From: an uncultured bacterium
GTDB lineage: Bacteria; Bacillota; Clostridia; Peptostreptococcales; Anaerovoracaceae
Assembly (NCBI GenBank): GCA_905214225.1
Contig: CAJMLL010000017.1
Location: 1 to 52,309, forward strand
Reading direction: 5' to 3'
DNA: 52,309 nucleotides
Positions within the stretch are counted from its first letter, which is position 1, and the number at the start of each line of letters is the position of its first letter. The position numbers were made by a program, and so were the translations under genes. Of the stretch, positions 8,830 through 17,162 are shown in pieces. A model generated the notes under the pieces. That model saw only the letters and a program-made list of their open reading frames with translations, had not been told where the DNA came from and ran no database searches.

Positions 8830-9696
8830 ATGGAGAAAAATGAAATTTATAAAGAAATACAGGCATGTTATCATGATGCGCCGGGGAATTTGGTTACGGA
8901 AGAAATGACGGAAAATCCTGAACTTCTGGGGACCCGGATTTTCGATGAGCCGTTGCTCGGGTTCGCGTCGGCGGACGATCCTCTGTTTCGGGAATATAAA
9001 AAGGAAGGCGTCATCGGACCCTGGTTTATGGGGCCGAAGGAATGGCTTTCCGATGCAGAAACCGTTGTATCAATTTTTCTTCCTTTCTCTGATGCGGTGA
9101 AGAAGAGCAACCGGGAAGACCGGGAGGTTCCATCAGATCTCTGGCTGATCGGAAGAGTCGAAGGACAGGATTTTATCAGCCGTTTTGCGGAAGCCGTACG
9201 GAATCGGTTTACGGAATTGGGGATTTCCGCCTGCGCGCCGGGAATTGATCCGAGATTTCATGCGATCAAGGGCGGAAAAGGCATGGACGGTTTTCCCGGG
9301 ATTACAGAAAAGACATACGGAAGCAACTGGTCGGAACGCCATGCGGCGTATGCGGCCGGACTGGGAACTTTTGGGCTTTCAAAGGGGCTCATTACCCGGA
9401 AGGGAATAGCCGGGCGTTTCAGCAGCATAATCATTTCTGAAATAATTGAGCCGGATGAGCGGATATATGAGGGCATTTACGATTACTGCGTGATGTGCGG
9501 GGCGTGCGTCAGGCGCTGTCCGGCGGAAGCGATCACGATGGAAAAGGGAAAGGATCATACGATCTGCGGGCCCTGGCTGACGCGGACGGCGCAGCTCTAC
9601 GCTCCGCGCTACGGCTGCGGAAAATGCCAGACCAGGGTTCCCTGCGAGTCGCAGATTCCGGTAAAAGCATTTCGTGAGGCGGCCGCGAAAGTATAA
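8830..9696 (+). CDS. QueG-like double-cluster iron-sulfur protein
   Basis: A 288-residue cytosolic protein related to the epoxyqueuosine reductase (QueG) C-terminal half. Residues ~150-195 contain the HAAYAAGLGTFGLSKGLIT region typical of these proteins. Two 4Fe-4S sites follow: CVMCGACVRRCP (~residues 219-230) and CGKCQTRVPCE (~265-275), with an additional cysteine in ICGPW. The cobalamin-binding N-terminal fold of QueG is not obvious, and the family includes many uncharacterised reductases, so tRNA modification is not claimed. AAGGAAG precedes the start. It appears monocistronic. Confidence 0.75.
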   Translation: MEKNEIYKEIQACYHDAPGNLVTEEMTENPELLGTRIFDEPLLGFASADDPLFREYKKEGVIGPWFMGPKEWLSDAETVVSIFLPFSDAVKKSNREDREVPSDLWLIGRVEGQDFISRFAEAVRNRFTELGISACAPGIDPRFHAIKGGKGMDGFPGITEKTYGSNWSERHAAYAAGLGTFGLSKGLITRKGIAGRFSSIIISEIIEPDERIYEGIYDYCVMCGACVRRCPAEAITMEKGKDHTICGPWLTRTAQLYAPRYGCGKCQTRVPCESQIPVKAFREAAAKV

Positions 9697-9886
9697 CGTA
9701 TCCCCTTGCGCGTGAATGTTTTGTCCCCTGAAAAAACGCTGTAAGCGTTGGAAAATCAGCATGTTAATATGCGTTGCGTGCGATCTGGGTCCTTCTGCGT
9801 TATTCTGTGGATGAAAAGAAAGAGAGCCGGAGCTTAAGGAGCTTCCGGTTCTGCAGAAAAATATGATGAATAAGGGGATGGCAGAT

Positions 9887-10504
9887 ATGCTGAATGAAAA
9901 CATTAAGACAACCAGAAAGAATAAGGGATTTACGCAGGAGGAGCTTGCGGCCAGGCTGCATGTGACGCGGCAGACGGTCTCAAAATGGGAGCGGGGATAT
10001 TCTGTTCCGGACGCGCAGCTGCTGAGCGAAATGGCGGACATCTTTAATGTGTCTGTTTCTGAACTTCTGGGTGCGGATAAGATTGAAAGTACGCAGCCGG
10101 ATCTGGTGGTGGAGCAGCTTTCCAGGATTAATGAACAGCTGGCGATTAAGAACCGCAGGGCGCACCGCTTCTGGAAGGCGGCGGGGATCATTCTGCTAGC
10201 CCTGATGACTGGGGTCTGCTCTGGTATTGCGGTCGGAATTCACAACCGGGCGCAGAATAATCAGGAGGCCGGAAGGACGTCCTGGGCCTGCGCACTGAAC
10301 GGAAAGACCTATGACTATATGGTCAGCTACAACAAGGATTATCAGATTCTGGCTTCCGGCGGGGGCGCCTACGTTGACAATCACGTTGACATGGACCAGT
10401 ACGACGATGCCAACAAGGTGGCTGCGCACCTGAAGGACTACTTCACAGAGCGCGGCGGAAAGGTGAAGGTTGTGTCCCAGAAGCATCTGAAGCTGGAAGA
10501 GTAA
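9887..10504 (+). CDS. XRE-family transcriptional regulator with membrane anchor
   Basis: A 205-residue protein. Residues ~3-58 are a classic helix-turn-helix (FTQEELAARLHVTRQTVSKWERG). A coiled segment follows, then one transmembrane span (IILLALMTGVCSGIAVGI, ~105-125) and an ~80-residue outer domain. One-span XRE proteins in Firmicutes are thought to couple an outside signal to repression. The start at 9887 is chosen because AAGGGG lies 9 bases upstream and the HTH follows at once; earlier in-frame ATGs at 9863 and 9866 lack a ribosome site. It is 24 bp ahead of the MBL gene, so probably co-transcribed. Confidence 0.85.
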   Translation: MLNENIKTTRKNKGFTQEELAARLHVTRQTVSKWERGYSVPDAQLLSEMADIFNVSVSELLGADKIESTQPDLVVEQLSRINEQLAIKNRRAHRFWKAAGIILLALMTGVCSGIAVGIHNRAQNNQEAGRTSWACALNGKTYDYMVSYNKDYQILASGGGAYVDNHVDMDQYDDANKVAAHLKDYFTERGGKVKVVSQKHLKLEE

Positions 10505-10528
10505 AATTTCAGAAAGGAGTGCATAGTG

Positions 10529-11167
10529 ATGAGCGGGGTTACAATAAAATATTATGGACATTCATGTTTTAAGGTCAGGTCTGGCGCTGCTTCGGTGATT
10601 TTGGACCCCTATGAGGACGGAAGTGTCCCGGGAACGCTGATGCCACGCGGCCTGGAGGCTGATGCGGTGTACTGCTCCCATGACCATCACGACCACAATG
10701 CGGCGGACATGGTTCAGCTGACTGGGAAGGCAGAGCCGTTTCCGGTGTCCTTTATCACGGTGCCGCATGACGATGTTAACGGAAAGAAGCGCGGACTCTG
10801 CAGAATGACCTTCCTTCAGGCAGGCGGGCTGACTGTTGCGCACCTGGGCGATCTTGGACGGCTTCCGAGTGATGAAGAATATGAGCAGCTTTCGCAGGCC
10901 GATGTTCTTCTGGTCCCATGCGCAGGCTATTACACCATCGATTCTGCTCAGGCAAAAACAATCCTCGCAAGGATGAAATCGCCGAGCCTGAAAATCCTGA
11001 TGCATTTCAGAGACGGAATGCGCGGCTACGATGTGCAGGAATCCATTCAGGATATCATGAAAGTGATTCCGGGTGTTAAGAGGTTGAAGGAATCTGAGAT
11101 TACAGTGGATTCTTCGGATGTTCCGGATGAGGTTATTACGCTGGAGCCGGAACTGAGGCAGGAGTAG
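10529..11167 (+). CDS. MBL-fold metal-dependent hydrolase (UlaG/YtkL-like)
   Basis: A 212-residue protein with the metallo-beta-lactamase motif SHDHHDHN (~residues 49-56), preceded by YYGHSCFKV and DPYEDGSVPG, typical of the UlaG-like/YtkL branch of uncharacterised hydrolases. A later aspartate in VAHLGDLG and histidine in ILMHFRDG complete the metal set. Substrate unknown. AAAGGAG lies 10 bases before ATG 10529; a GTG at 10526 is an alternative. The gene ends in an amber TAG, after which the same frame stays open for 47 codons (see next feature). Confidence 0.85.
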   Translation: MSGVTIKYYGHSCFKVRSGAASVILDPYEDGSVPGTLMPRGLEADAVYCSHDHHDHNAADMVQLTGKAEPFPVSFITVPHDDVNGKKRGLCRMTFLQAGGLTVAHLGDLGRLPSDEEYEQLSQADVLLVPCAGYYTIDSAQAKTILARMKSPSLKILMHFRDGMRGYDVQESIQDIMKVIPGVKRLKESEITVDSSDVPDEVITLEPELRQE

Positions 11168-11311
11168 CTGCTGGAAAAATTCAGGAAGCCGGAGAAATGC
11201 AGGAAGTGGAAGGACTTCCTTATCGGCACAGGAATGTCTGCAGCGGGGATGCTGGCCGGATGGACGGCAGGGAAAGCAAGAGGGAAGAGCAGCAGGGAAT
11301 ATGTTTGCTGA
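11168..11311 (+). other. In-frame open stretch after the MBL amber stop
   Basis: Directly after the TAG of the MBL gene the same frame continues for 47 codons to TGA. The predicted peptide has a basic N-terminal part and a small-residue membrane-like segment (FLIGTGMSAAGMLAGWTAG) followed by a basic tail. It has no ATG before codon 23 and begins CTG CTG. It may be a short membrane peptide gene with a non-standard start, a C-terminal extension lost by a stop mutation, or a chance opening. Confidence 0.3.
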
Positions 11312-11403
11312 CACTCCGCCTGTGGCATAAAAACACTGTATGAAAAAAGGAGTTCCCGCAGCGGCCCATGTCCGCCGCAGATCAGGAGAGGAGAATATAG
11401 ATA

Positions 11404-12000
11404 ATGATTGACATCAGATTTGAAAATGATCAGAACCGCGCCGCAGCATACGATGGCGATAAGTGTGTAGGAACCTGCAAGGTAGCTGTACTCAAGTCCT
11501 TCTGGATTATCCGTCACACCGCAACAGACATTGCTTATAATGGCCAGGGAATCGCCGGAAAGCTGGTGGACTGCGTTATGGATGCGGCAAAGGCTGCCGG
11601 GGTCAGGGTAAAACCGTTCTGCCCGTTCGCGGCATACCTGTTTGAGAAAAATGCGGAATATGCGGCCATGGAAGACCATTCTGTCATCACGGTTTATGGA
11701 ATGAAAACCTGCCCGGACTGCACTTATGTTGAAGAACAGGCGTCTGATAACCCGTCGTTCAAGTTCATTGACATCGGGGAGCATGTAAAGAATCTGAAGG
11801 CGTTCCTGAGCCTGCGTGATTCAGAAGATGCATTTAATGAGGTAAGAGACAGCGGGAGTGTTGGAATTCCGTGCTTTGTCACAGAAGATGGATTCGTGAC
11901 ACTGACGCCGGAAGAAGCAGGCCTCAGATCCCGCCCAGTGGATGAACAGCCGCAGGAAGTACAGGGAGCTGCCTGCAGCATTGACGGATCAGGCTGCTAA
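11404..12000 (+). CDS. GNAT acetyltransferase-like domain fused to a glutaredoxin-like domain
   Basis: A 198-residue protein with two parts. Residues 1-~93 are the compact YjdJ/GNAT-like fold of under 100 residues: TDIAYNGQGIAGKLVD is the acetyl-CoA loop, and the segment ends in the KPFCPFAAYLFEKNAEYA motif of the short NATD1/YjdJ branch. Residues ~97-185 are glutaredoxin-like: VYGMKTCPDC gives a CPDC redox pair, and GSVGIPCFVTEDG holds the cis-proline loop. The tail adds two cysteines in ACSIDGSGC. Both parts also exist as separate proteins in Firmicutes. The role may be redox-linked acylation or thiol chemistry; this is inference. A purine-rich GGAGAGGAG site precedes ATG 11404. Confidence 0.8.
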   Translation: MIDIRFENDQNRAAAYDGDKCVGTCKVAVLKSFWIIRHTATDIAYNGQGIAGKLVDCVMDAAKAAGVRVKPFCPFAAYLFEKNAEYAAMEDHSVITVYGMKTCPDCTYVEEQASDNPSFKFIDIGEHVKNLKAFLSLRDSEDAFNEVRDSGSVGIPCFVTEDGFVTLTPEEAGLRSRPVDEQPQEVQGAACSIDGSGC

Positions 12001-12023
12001 GGAATTACACATTGGATAATGGA

Positions 12024-12055
12024 GGGGGCAGAGATCATGCTCCCTTTCTTTTTTC
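12024..12055 (+). terminator. Intrinsic terminator after GNAT-glutaredoxin gene
   Basis: GGGGGCA pairs with TGCTCCC (one wobble) over 7 nt, followed by a T-rich run. Confidence 0.65.
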
Positions 12056-12076
12056 CTTTATCAAGGGGCAGCAACA

Positions 12077-12289
12077 GTGTTCGCAGCTTTCCCATCGGGT
12101 GACTATCGTCACAGAAAGGTGATGCTCCGCCTCGACCATAACGATAGTATTACTCGTGCGCAGGCAGAAAAAATTACGGACTCAAGTTCTTCTTCAGCCG
12201 GGAGACTGCTGAAAGGAATGGTCGATGACGGAAGCCTGCGAAAAGAAGGACGGGGCAGAAGAACCCGCTACATAAAAACTTCTGAGTAG
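12077..12289 (+). pseudogene. Winged-helix C-terminal remnant
   Basis: The translated 70 residues contain a wHTH unit (ITRAQAEKITDSSSSSAGRLLKGM, then DGSLRKEGRGRRTRYI) like the C-terminal end of Clostridial ATP-binding (AlbA_2-type) or Fic-type proteins. There is no good ribosome site and the preceding sequence is not recognisably coding. It starts straight after a terminator. Most likely the surviving tail of a larger gene, although a tiny DNA-binding protein cannot be excluded. Confidence 0.55.
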
Positions 12290-12326
12290 TAACGTGATGA
12301 TGAAATAATCTAAGGAGGAAACATAA

Positions 12327-13148
12327 ATGCTTGGAGCGATATTTGGAGATGTTGTTGGATCTGTATATGAATTTAATAATACGAATGACTATAATTTTCC
12401 GCTGCTGAGTGAAGAATCCAGACCAACGGATGATTCTTTTATGACTCTTGCAGTGGCGAAAGCTCTGACCGATCATTACGGTGAGTCTGATGAGGACCTT
12501 CGTCGCGCAATAGTCCGTGACATGCAGGATCTTGGAAGAAAACACCCGGGCGCCGGATACGGCGGAACATTCATCCGCTGGCTGCAGGAATACAATCCAA
12601 AGCCTTATAACAGCTACGGGAATGGAAGCGCGATGCGCGTCTCTGCTGCCGGCTGGCTGTATCCGACGATGGAAGAGACTCTTCACGCAGCGGAAATCAC
12701 CGCAGATGTGACCCATAATCATCCTGAGGGAATCAAGGGGGCACAGGCCATTGCAGCGGGAATTTTTCTTGCACGCACCGGTTCAGACAAAGAACACATC
12801 CGCAAGTTCATCACGGAAAAATTCGATTACGATCTGACAAGAACGCTGGATGAAATCCGTCCCGGATATGCCTTCTATGAAATCTGTCAGAAGTCCGTTC
12901 CGGAAGCGATTATCGCATTTCTTGAAGGAAACAGCTATGAAGATGTCATTCGGAAGGCTGTCTCCTTGGGAGGAGACAGTGATACGATTGCCTGCATGGC
13001 AGGAGCAATCGCCGAACCGTACTTCGGAATGCCGGAGCCGATGAAGAAAGACGTCCTCTGGAGACTGGATGAGGAAGAGCGGCAGATTGTCTGGAATTTC
13101 TCACGCCTCTGTCTTGATCTTCAGGAAAAATGGATGAAAGAGAAATAA
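12327..13148 (+). CDS. ADP-ribosylglycohydrolase family protein
   Basis: A 273-residue protein of the DraG/ARH family, which removes ADP-ribose from proteins, nucleic acids or small molecules using two magnesium ions. Visible motifs: GAIFGDVVGSVYEF at the start, TDDSFM (~36-41, metal ligands), THNHPEGIKGAQA (~130-142) and GGDSDTIACMAGAIAEPYFG (~218-237, second metal site). Length is normal for the family. AAGGAGG precedes the start. Its stop is one base before the start of the HMCES gene, so the two are translationally coupled. The natural substrate is unknown. Confidence 0.9.
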   Translation: MLGAIFGDVVGSVYEFNNTNDYNFPLLSEESRPTDDSFMTLAVAKALTDHYGESDEDLRRAIVRDMQDLGRKHPGAGYGGTFIRWLQEYNPKPYNSYGNGSAMRVSAAGWLYPTMEETLHAAEITADVTHNHPEGIKGAQAIAAGIFLARTGSDKEHIRKFITEKFDYDLTRTLDEIRPGYAFYEICQKSVPEAIIAFLEGNSYEDVIRKAVSLGGDSDTIACMAGAIAEPYFGMPEPMKKDVLWRLDEEERQIVWNFSRLCLDLQEKWMKEK

Positions 13149-13149
13149 G

Positions 13150-13755
13150 ATGTGCGGAAGATATTACGTAAATCAGGGAATTATTGGCGGTATGGAAGCG
13201 GATTTTCCAGGGATCAGAGGCGCATTGTCTCAGCTGTGTGCGGATCAATTCGGGAATGCTGATATCGTTCCCGGAATGTCCGTTCCGGTTCTGTATGATT
13301 CTGAAGGCAGGACCGTCTGCGATCTGATGAGCTGGGGATTTCCAGATTCCCATGAAAAAGGGAGTCTGATTATCAATGCACGAAGTGAAACCCTCGATAA
13401 AAAACCGATGTTCCGGGAGGCTCTGCAGCACCATCGCTGCATCGCTCCCGCTGCTGGTTTCTATGAATGGACAAAAGAGAAGGAGCAGGTCCGTTACACA
13501 TGGGAAGCTGCACCGGTGATTTATCTGGGCGCAGTATTCCGCATGATCCAGAATGTGCTCCGCTTTGTGGTCATTACCCGTGAAGCAAATTCGTCGGTGC
13601 GGGACGTTCACGGCAGGATGCCGCTTCTGTTTTCCAGGCAAGACGCATTCCGGTGGATTGAGGAGGGGCAGAATTACTCTGGACTTTTGGATCAGAAACT
13701 TCCGCATCTGGATGAGCACCGCGTAGGAGGTCCGCAGCAGCTGAGTCTGCTGTAG
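13150..13755 (+). CDS. SOS response-associated peptidase (YedK/HMCES family)
   Basis: A 201-residue protein. The initiator Met is followed by Cys2 (MCGRY); after Met removal Cys2 forms the thiazolidine crosslink with abasic sites in single-stranded DNA. Other family marks: INARSET, APAAGFYEW (glutamate for autoproteolysis) and HGRMPLLF (histidine). It shields abasic sites during replication and SOS. The start lies one base after the ADP-ribosylglycohydrolase stop. Coupling of an ADP-ribose remover with an abasic-site protector may point to a shared DNA-damage role; that is inference. Confidence 0.92.
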   Translation: MCGRYYVNQGIIGGMEADFPGIRGALSQLCADQFGNADIVPGMSVPVLYDSEGRTVCDLMSWGFPDSHEKGSLIINARSETLDKKPMFREALQHHRCIAPAAGFYEWTKEKEQVRYTWEAAPVIYLGAVFRMIQNVLRFVVITREANSSVRDVHGRMPLLFSRQDAFRWIEEGQNYSGLLDQKLPHLDEHRVGGPQQLSLL

Positions 13756-13813
13756 ATAGAAGAGAAATGAAAGGAATGGTTTTTCACATATCGAAGGAGG
13801 AAAAACAGACAGA

Positions 13814-14017
13814 ATGAGTAAATATGATCCACTTTGGAGATATATCCAGGTAAACTGCGGGCCGCATGAGGTCATGACGTTTTCTAAGGCTGAAGAAGTA
13901 TCGGATGTCAGGATCGACCACCGTTTTCAGTATCATAAGGAGGAGCTGAAAAAATACGGATTCCGCATTGACGATATTTCCTGGAAAAATCAATGTTTTG
14001 AGATCAGCATGTTGTAA
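13814..14017 (+). CDS. Small conserved protein, DUF7662-like
   Basis: A 67-residue basic protein (YDPLWRYIQ at the start, then VMTFSKAEEVSDVRIDHRF, YHKEELKKYGF) with the pattern of a family of short proteins in which a K/YDPLxxY start and an L/FTFxEIE helix recur (DUF7662-like). These are often found near mobile or defence genes; function unknown. AAGGAGG precedes the start. It is 58 bp after HMCES and could belong to the same transcript. Confidence 0.65.
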   Translation: MSKYDPLWRYIQVNCGPHEVMTFSKAEEVSDVRIDHRFQYHKEELKKYGFRIDDISWKNQCFEISML

Positions 14018-14110
14018 TATTATCCAGATAAACAGCAGCTTAAAACAAGTAATTTAAAAAACTTGACAACAGAATGAAGTGGTAAACTTATTTTAGACAC
14101 GGAGGGGTTA

Positions 14111-14228
14111 ATTTTTGGACACGGGTCTTATAATAGATGAATATATCGCCTTTTTCAACGAAGAGAGACCGGCATACTCACTCAACTACCTGACTCCTAA
14201 GCAATACAGGGAAGTTCATGCCGTCTAA
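14111..14228 (+). mobile_element. IS3-family transposase C-terminal remnant
   Basis: An open frame ending at TAA 14226-14228 translates to the conserved end of an IS3-type OrfB (IDEYIAFFNEERPAYSLNYL, then TPKQYREVHAV). Only about 38 codons survive. The catalytic DDE core is absent. Upstream, ACACGGAGGGG and TGGACACGGG may be terminal-repeat sequence joined by internal deletion. The remaining bases to 14326 hold nothing recognisable. Confidence 0.75.
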
Positions 14229-14326
14229 CTTGCCCATGAGTCCATCCCTGTCGATACAGAGTGACCAGCAATTCTTAGCGTAATGCCCAATGTATCGTCT
14301 AAGGAGTCCACGACAGAAAGAGATTG

Positions 14327-14869
14327 TCAATGCTCTGATTTTGATTTCCATAATGAATATAATGAAAATCCGAGTATTCCGCCGATGATATTTAGTATCA
14401 CATCGGCGGAGTCTATCTGACGGAAATAGTAGGAACAGAATCCGCTGGTGTTCTCCACAAGCTGCATGAACTCAATCGAACAAGAAAACAAGAGTGAGAT
14501 CAGGATAGCATTTCTGAGGCGAAAGATCCTTTTTCTGACAATGGATAATATTGGAATCAATGGCAGAAAGAGAATAATATTACCGAGTATATTCCGGAGA
14601 CTAAATCCACGTGATGGATATAAAGCTGATAATGGATTCAGTTGAATCATTGAGGATATGGGGATATTCAGTTTTGCTGGCGGGCATTGAATCGGGAGCA
14701 GTGTCAAGACGGTTAATCCGCTAAAATAGACCCATGCCAGAAATACAAGCAGTTCATGCTTCTTGTTGAGTGAGCGTGAAAGATGCTTATGTTTCATACA
14801 TCTGATAATTAATACAAATATATAAAGAGTTAAAGAAGCATAAATTCCCGTTTCTATATCAATTAACAT
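14327..14869 (-). CDS. VanZ family membrane protein
   Basis: A 180-residue protein with four to five hydrophobic spans and the VanZ signature: NPLSALYPSRGFSLRNILGNIILFLPLIP in the middle, then SIEFMQL and DSADVILNIIGGILGF near the end. VanZ proteins are linked to teicoplanin tolerance and envelope functions, but isolated members like this one have no assigned role. The start at 14869 is chosen because AAGGAG lies nine bases upstream; the in-frame ATG at 14890 has no ribosome site. The 330 bp between it and the phosphatase gene (14870-15200) show no gene. Confidence 0.85.
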   Translation of the reverse strand: MLIDIETGIYASLTLYIFVLIIRCMKHKHLSRSLNKKHELLVFLAWVYFSGLTVLTLLPIQCPPAKLNIPISSMIQLNPLSALYPSRGFSLRNILGNIILFLPLIPILSIVRKRIFRLRNAILISLLFSCSIEFMQLVENTSGFCSYYFRQIDSADVILNIIGGILGFSLYSLWKSKSEH

Positions 14870-15200
14870 TCTGAAAGTCTCCTTCCACATGATGAAAAAA
14901 TGCTGTATTGATATATTTAAGGTATCATATATGCTTCTTTGTAATCAAGTTATATTATTTTTTGCTTTCAGAGTAAGGCATTATGGAGAACAGCAGTGCA
15001 AATCCAAGACGGATTCCGGGGGTTGCTCCTTGTTCAGTACCTCCTGTCTGAAAGATATCAAGAATATGCAGTTCCTTTCTACCGCAGTTCTGTAAAATAA
15101 AGAAATATTCGGTTTGAATGACGGTTCTACAGTTGAAAAAGGCCGGAATGACAGACAGACAAGGAGATTTCCTTGAGATGTCTGCTTTTTGCCGCATGAA

Positions 15201-15689
15201 CTACTGGATCTGTCCCCGGGTCTTCAGGTAAGCCAGCAGTCCCTGGCAGCCGGCCTCGATGTCCTGCCATGTTTTCTGAAAATTACCGGTGTACCAAGGG
15301 TCTGCAACATCACGCGGGTGGTCGGTGTAGTCCAGCAGAAGGGAGAGCTTTCCGGCGGCCTCGTTTCCGAGAATGCGGCGTATGCCGCGCATATTTTCTT
15401 GATCCATGCCGATGAGGTAGTCGAATTTCAGCCCATCTTCTCTCGTCAGAAGTGATGCGCGCAGGGAGTCGGCCAGTTTTCCGCCCAGGCCGTGACGGTT
15501 GAGTTCAGCCATTGCAGGCGGATAGATGGGGTTGCCGCGGCCGTTCCAGATTTCTTCTGTGGTAGTTGCGGCGGAATCGATGAGGAACTGACTGGCAAGG
15601 CCGCGGTCGTTGACCAGGTGCTGCATATATACTTGTGCCATCGGCGAACGGCAGATGTTTCCGTGACAGATGAAAAGAATTTTGATCAT
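15201..15689 (-). CDS. Low-molecular-weight protein tyrosine phosphatase
   Basis: A 162-residue cytosolic phosphatase. The P-loop CHGNICRSPMA (C8-R14) and the general-acid loop DPWYTGNF (~residue 130) are both present, so it should be active. Bacterial members dephosphorylate protein tyrosine or arginine. GGAGG lies before the start. It is divergent from the histidine phosphatase remnant. Confidence 0.9.
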   Translation of the reverse strand: MIKILFICHGNICRSPMAQVYMQHLVNDRGLASQFLIDSAATTTEEIWNGRGNPIYPPAMAELNRHGLGGKLADSLRASLLTREDGLKFDYLIGMDQENMRGIRRILGNEAAGKLSLLLDYTDHPRDVADPWYTGNFQKTWQDIEAGCQGLLAYLKTRGQIQ

Positions 15690-15788
15690 GGTAATCCTCC
15701 AAACGTGATAAAGTTTGCTAACGGGTTGGTTATCGGGTTGGCAGGTGTATATTGAATTATTGTAGCAGATTCTGGGTGGGCGGGCTAG

Positions 15789-16206
15789 TATCTGACGAGC
15801 AACGGTTCGATGACCGGACGGCTGCTGAGAAGCAAGATTGATGACGGGAAAATCGCAATTGACGAGATCTTGACATCGCCGCTGAGCCGCGCCAGAGATA
15901 CAGCAGAAGAAATCGCAAAGATGACGGGTGTTCCGATACGAGTGGAAGAACGGCTGATGGAACAGAATTTTGGAAAATGGGAATCGACACCGCGCGATGG
16001 ACAGGATTTTCAGCTTGCAAAAGAGAATTTCATTGACAGTTATGACGGCGGGGAATCCATGCTGCGAGTCGTGCAGCGGATTTACAACCTGCTAGACGAT
16101 CTGAAGAGTCAGCCGGATAAGACATATCTGCTCACAGCACACAACGGGATTTCCCGGTTCATCGAGTCGTATTTCAGAGATCGGAAGCGGCCTGGAGAAA
16201 TCTGTT
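15789..16206 (+). pseudogene. Histidine phosphatase family gene, 5' truncated
   Basis: The frame encodes TGRLLRSKI, ILTSPLSRARDTAEEI, RVEERLMEQNFGKWE and TYLLTAHNGISRFI, the middle and end of a phosphoglycerate-mutase-like phosphatase. The catalytic RHG start and about 35 residues before TGRLL are missing: the frame is closed by TAG just upstream at 15786. The 3' end passes without a stop into permease sequence at about 16205. Both ends are therefore deletion junctions. It would be inactive because the phospho-accepting histidine is lost. Confidence 0.8.
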
Positions 16207-16478
16207 ATGAGCAGCATGAGTTCTCTTGGCGCCAACAACGTCACTTTCATGGTTCAGTCAAAACATAACGCGAACGTCGCGTCCATGGACGTCAGCTCCA
16301 TGATGGCCGGTTCCGGCGTCACCATGAAAGCAAAAGACATGGTGACGGACGACATGCTCTCTGCACTTCAGAAACACTATAAGTCAGAGATTAAATCCAT
16401 CGGAGTTTCTGAAACTGCCGGTACCCGGCCAGCCGCGCCGCACGCCTCAACCCGATCGACGCCCTGCGGTTCGAATAA
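16207..16478 (+). pseudogene. MacB-type ABC transporter permease, internally deleted
   Basis: The segment from 16207 encodes SLGANNVTFMVQSK, then VTDDMLSALQKHY and IKSIGVSETAG, the periplasmic/outer part of a MacB/FtsX-like permease. After about 16425 the frame changes and PASRAARLNPIDALRFE (stop TAA at 16476-16478) gives the standard extreme C-terminus. The membrane spans between are deleted. A strong terminator follows, as expected for the end of the original operon. Confidence 0.8.
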
Positions 16479-16488
16479 ATCTTAATCG

Positions 16489-16551
16489 GGGACTGTTGCA
16501 TGAAGCATGAAGCGGGAAAATCATGCTGATGCAACAGTCCCTCTTCTTTCA
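16489..16551 (+). terminator. Strong intrinsic terminator with nested hairpin
   Basis: GGGACTGTTGCAT (16489-16501) pairs perfectly with ATGCAACAGTCCC (16529-16541), with a second stem AGCATGA/TCATGCT inside, then TCTTCTTTC. It retains the end of the decayed ABC permease operon. Confidence 0.75.
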
Positions 16552-16619
16552 GGACCGTTTTTATGTTACGATTCTGTAAAACAATGAAGCGGAACAGAAT
16601 GGATGCAGGAGGGAAAATC

Positions 16620-17162
16620 ATGGAGTACATCAGCCACTATACATCGCCTCTCGGCGGCATCATCATCGCAGGCAGCCGGAACGCTGTTACCAGTCTGTGG
16701 TTCGACGGCCAGAAATACTGTGCCGCAGGTCTGGATCCTGAACATGAAGAATGTACAGAAGAAAATATTCTTCCGGTTTTTCAGGAGGTCCGCCGCTGGC
16801 TCGACCGGTATTTCCGCGGACAGGAGCCAAGATTCCTGCCGCCGCTTGATCCGAAGGGCACTGCGTTTCAGAAAAGTGTATGGGATATTCTGCTGACCAT
16901 CCCATACGGGACAACCATGACCTACGGTCAGATTGCCTCCAGGATCGCTTCCGAACAGGGCCTTCCGCACATGTCCGCCCAGGCCGTCGGCGGCGCTGTC
17001 GGCCACAATCCGATATCCATCCTCATTCCGTGCCACCGCGTGATCGGCAGCAGCGGAAGCCTGACCGGATACGCCGGCGGCATTGAACGTAAAATCAGAC
17101 TCTTGGAGATGGAAGGCGTAGATGTGAGGAAAATGAGCGTGCCGAAAGGGTTGGAGAAATGA
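16620..17162 (+). CDS. ogt: Methylated-DNA--protein-cysteine methyltransferase
   Basis: A 180-residue DNA repair protein that takes the alkyl group from O6-alkylguanine onto its own cysteine. The active site LIPCHRVIG is at ~residues 137-145; GTAFQKSVWDILLTIPYGTT and YGQIA form the DNA-binding helix region, and GGIERKIRLLEMEG closes the domain. The start at 16620 is chosen because GCAGGAGG lies 6 bases upstream; an earlier ATG at 16563 has none. Monocistronic. Confidence 0.93.
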   Translation: MEYISHYTSPLGGIIIAGSRNAVTSLWFDGQKYCAAGLDPEHEECTEENILPVFQEVRRWLDRYFRGQEPRFLPPLDPKGTAFQKSVWDILLTIPYGTTMTYGQIASRIASEQGLPHMSAQAVGGAVGHNPISILIPCHRVIGSSGSLTGYAGGIERKIRLLEMEGVDVRKMSVPKGLEK

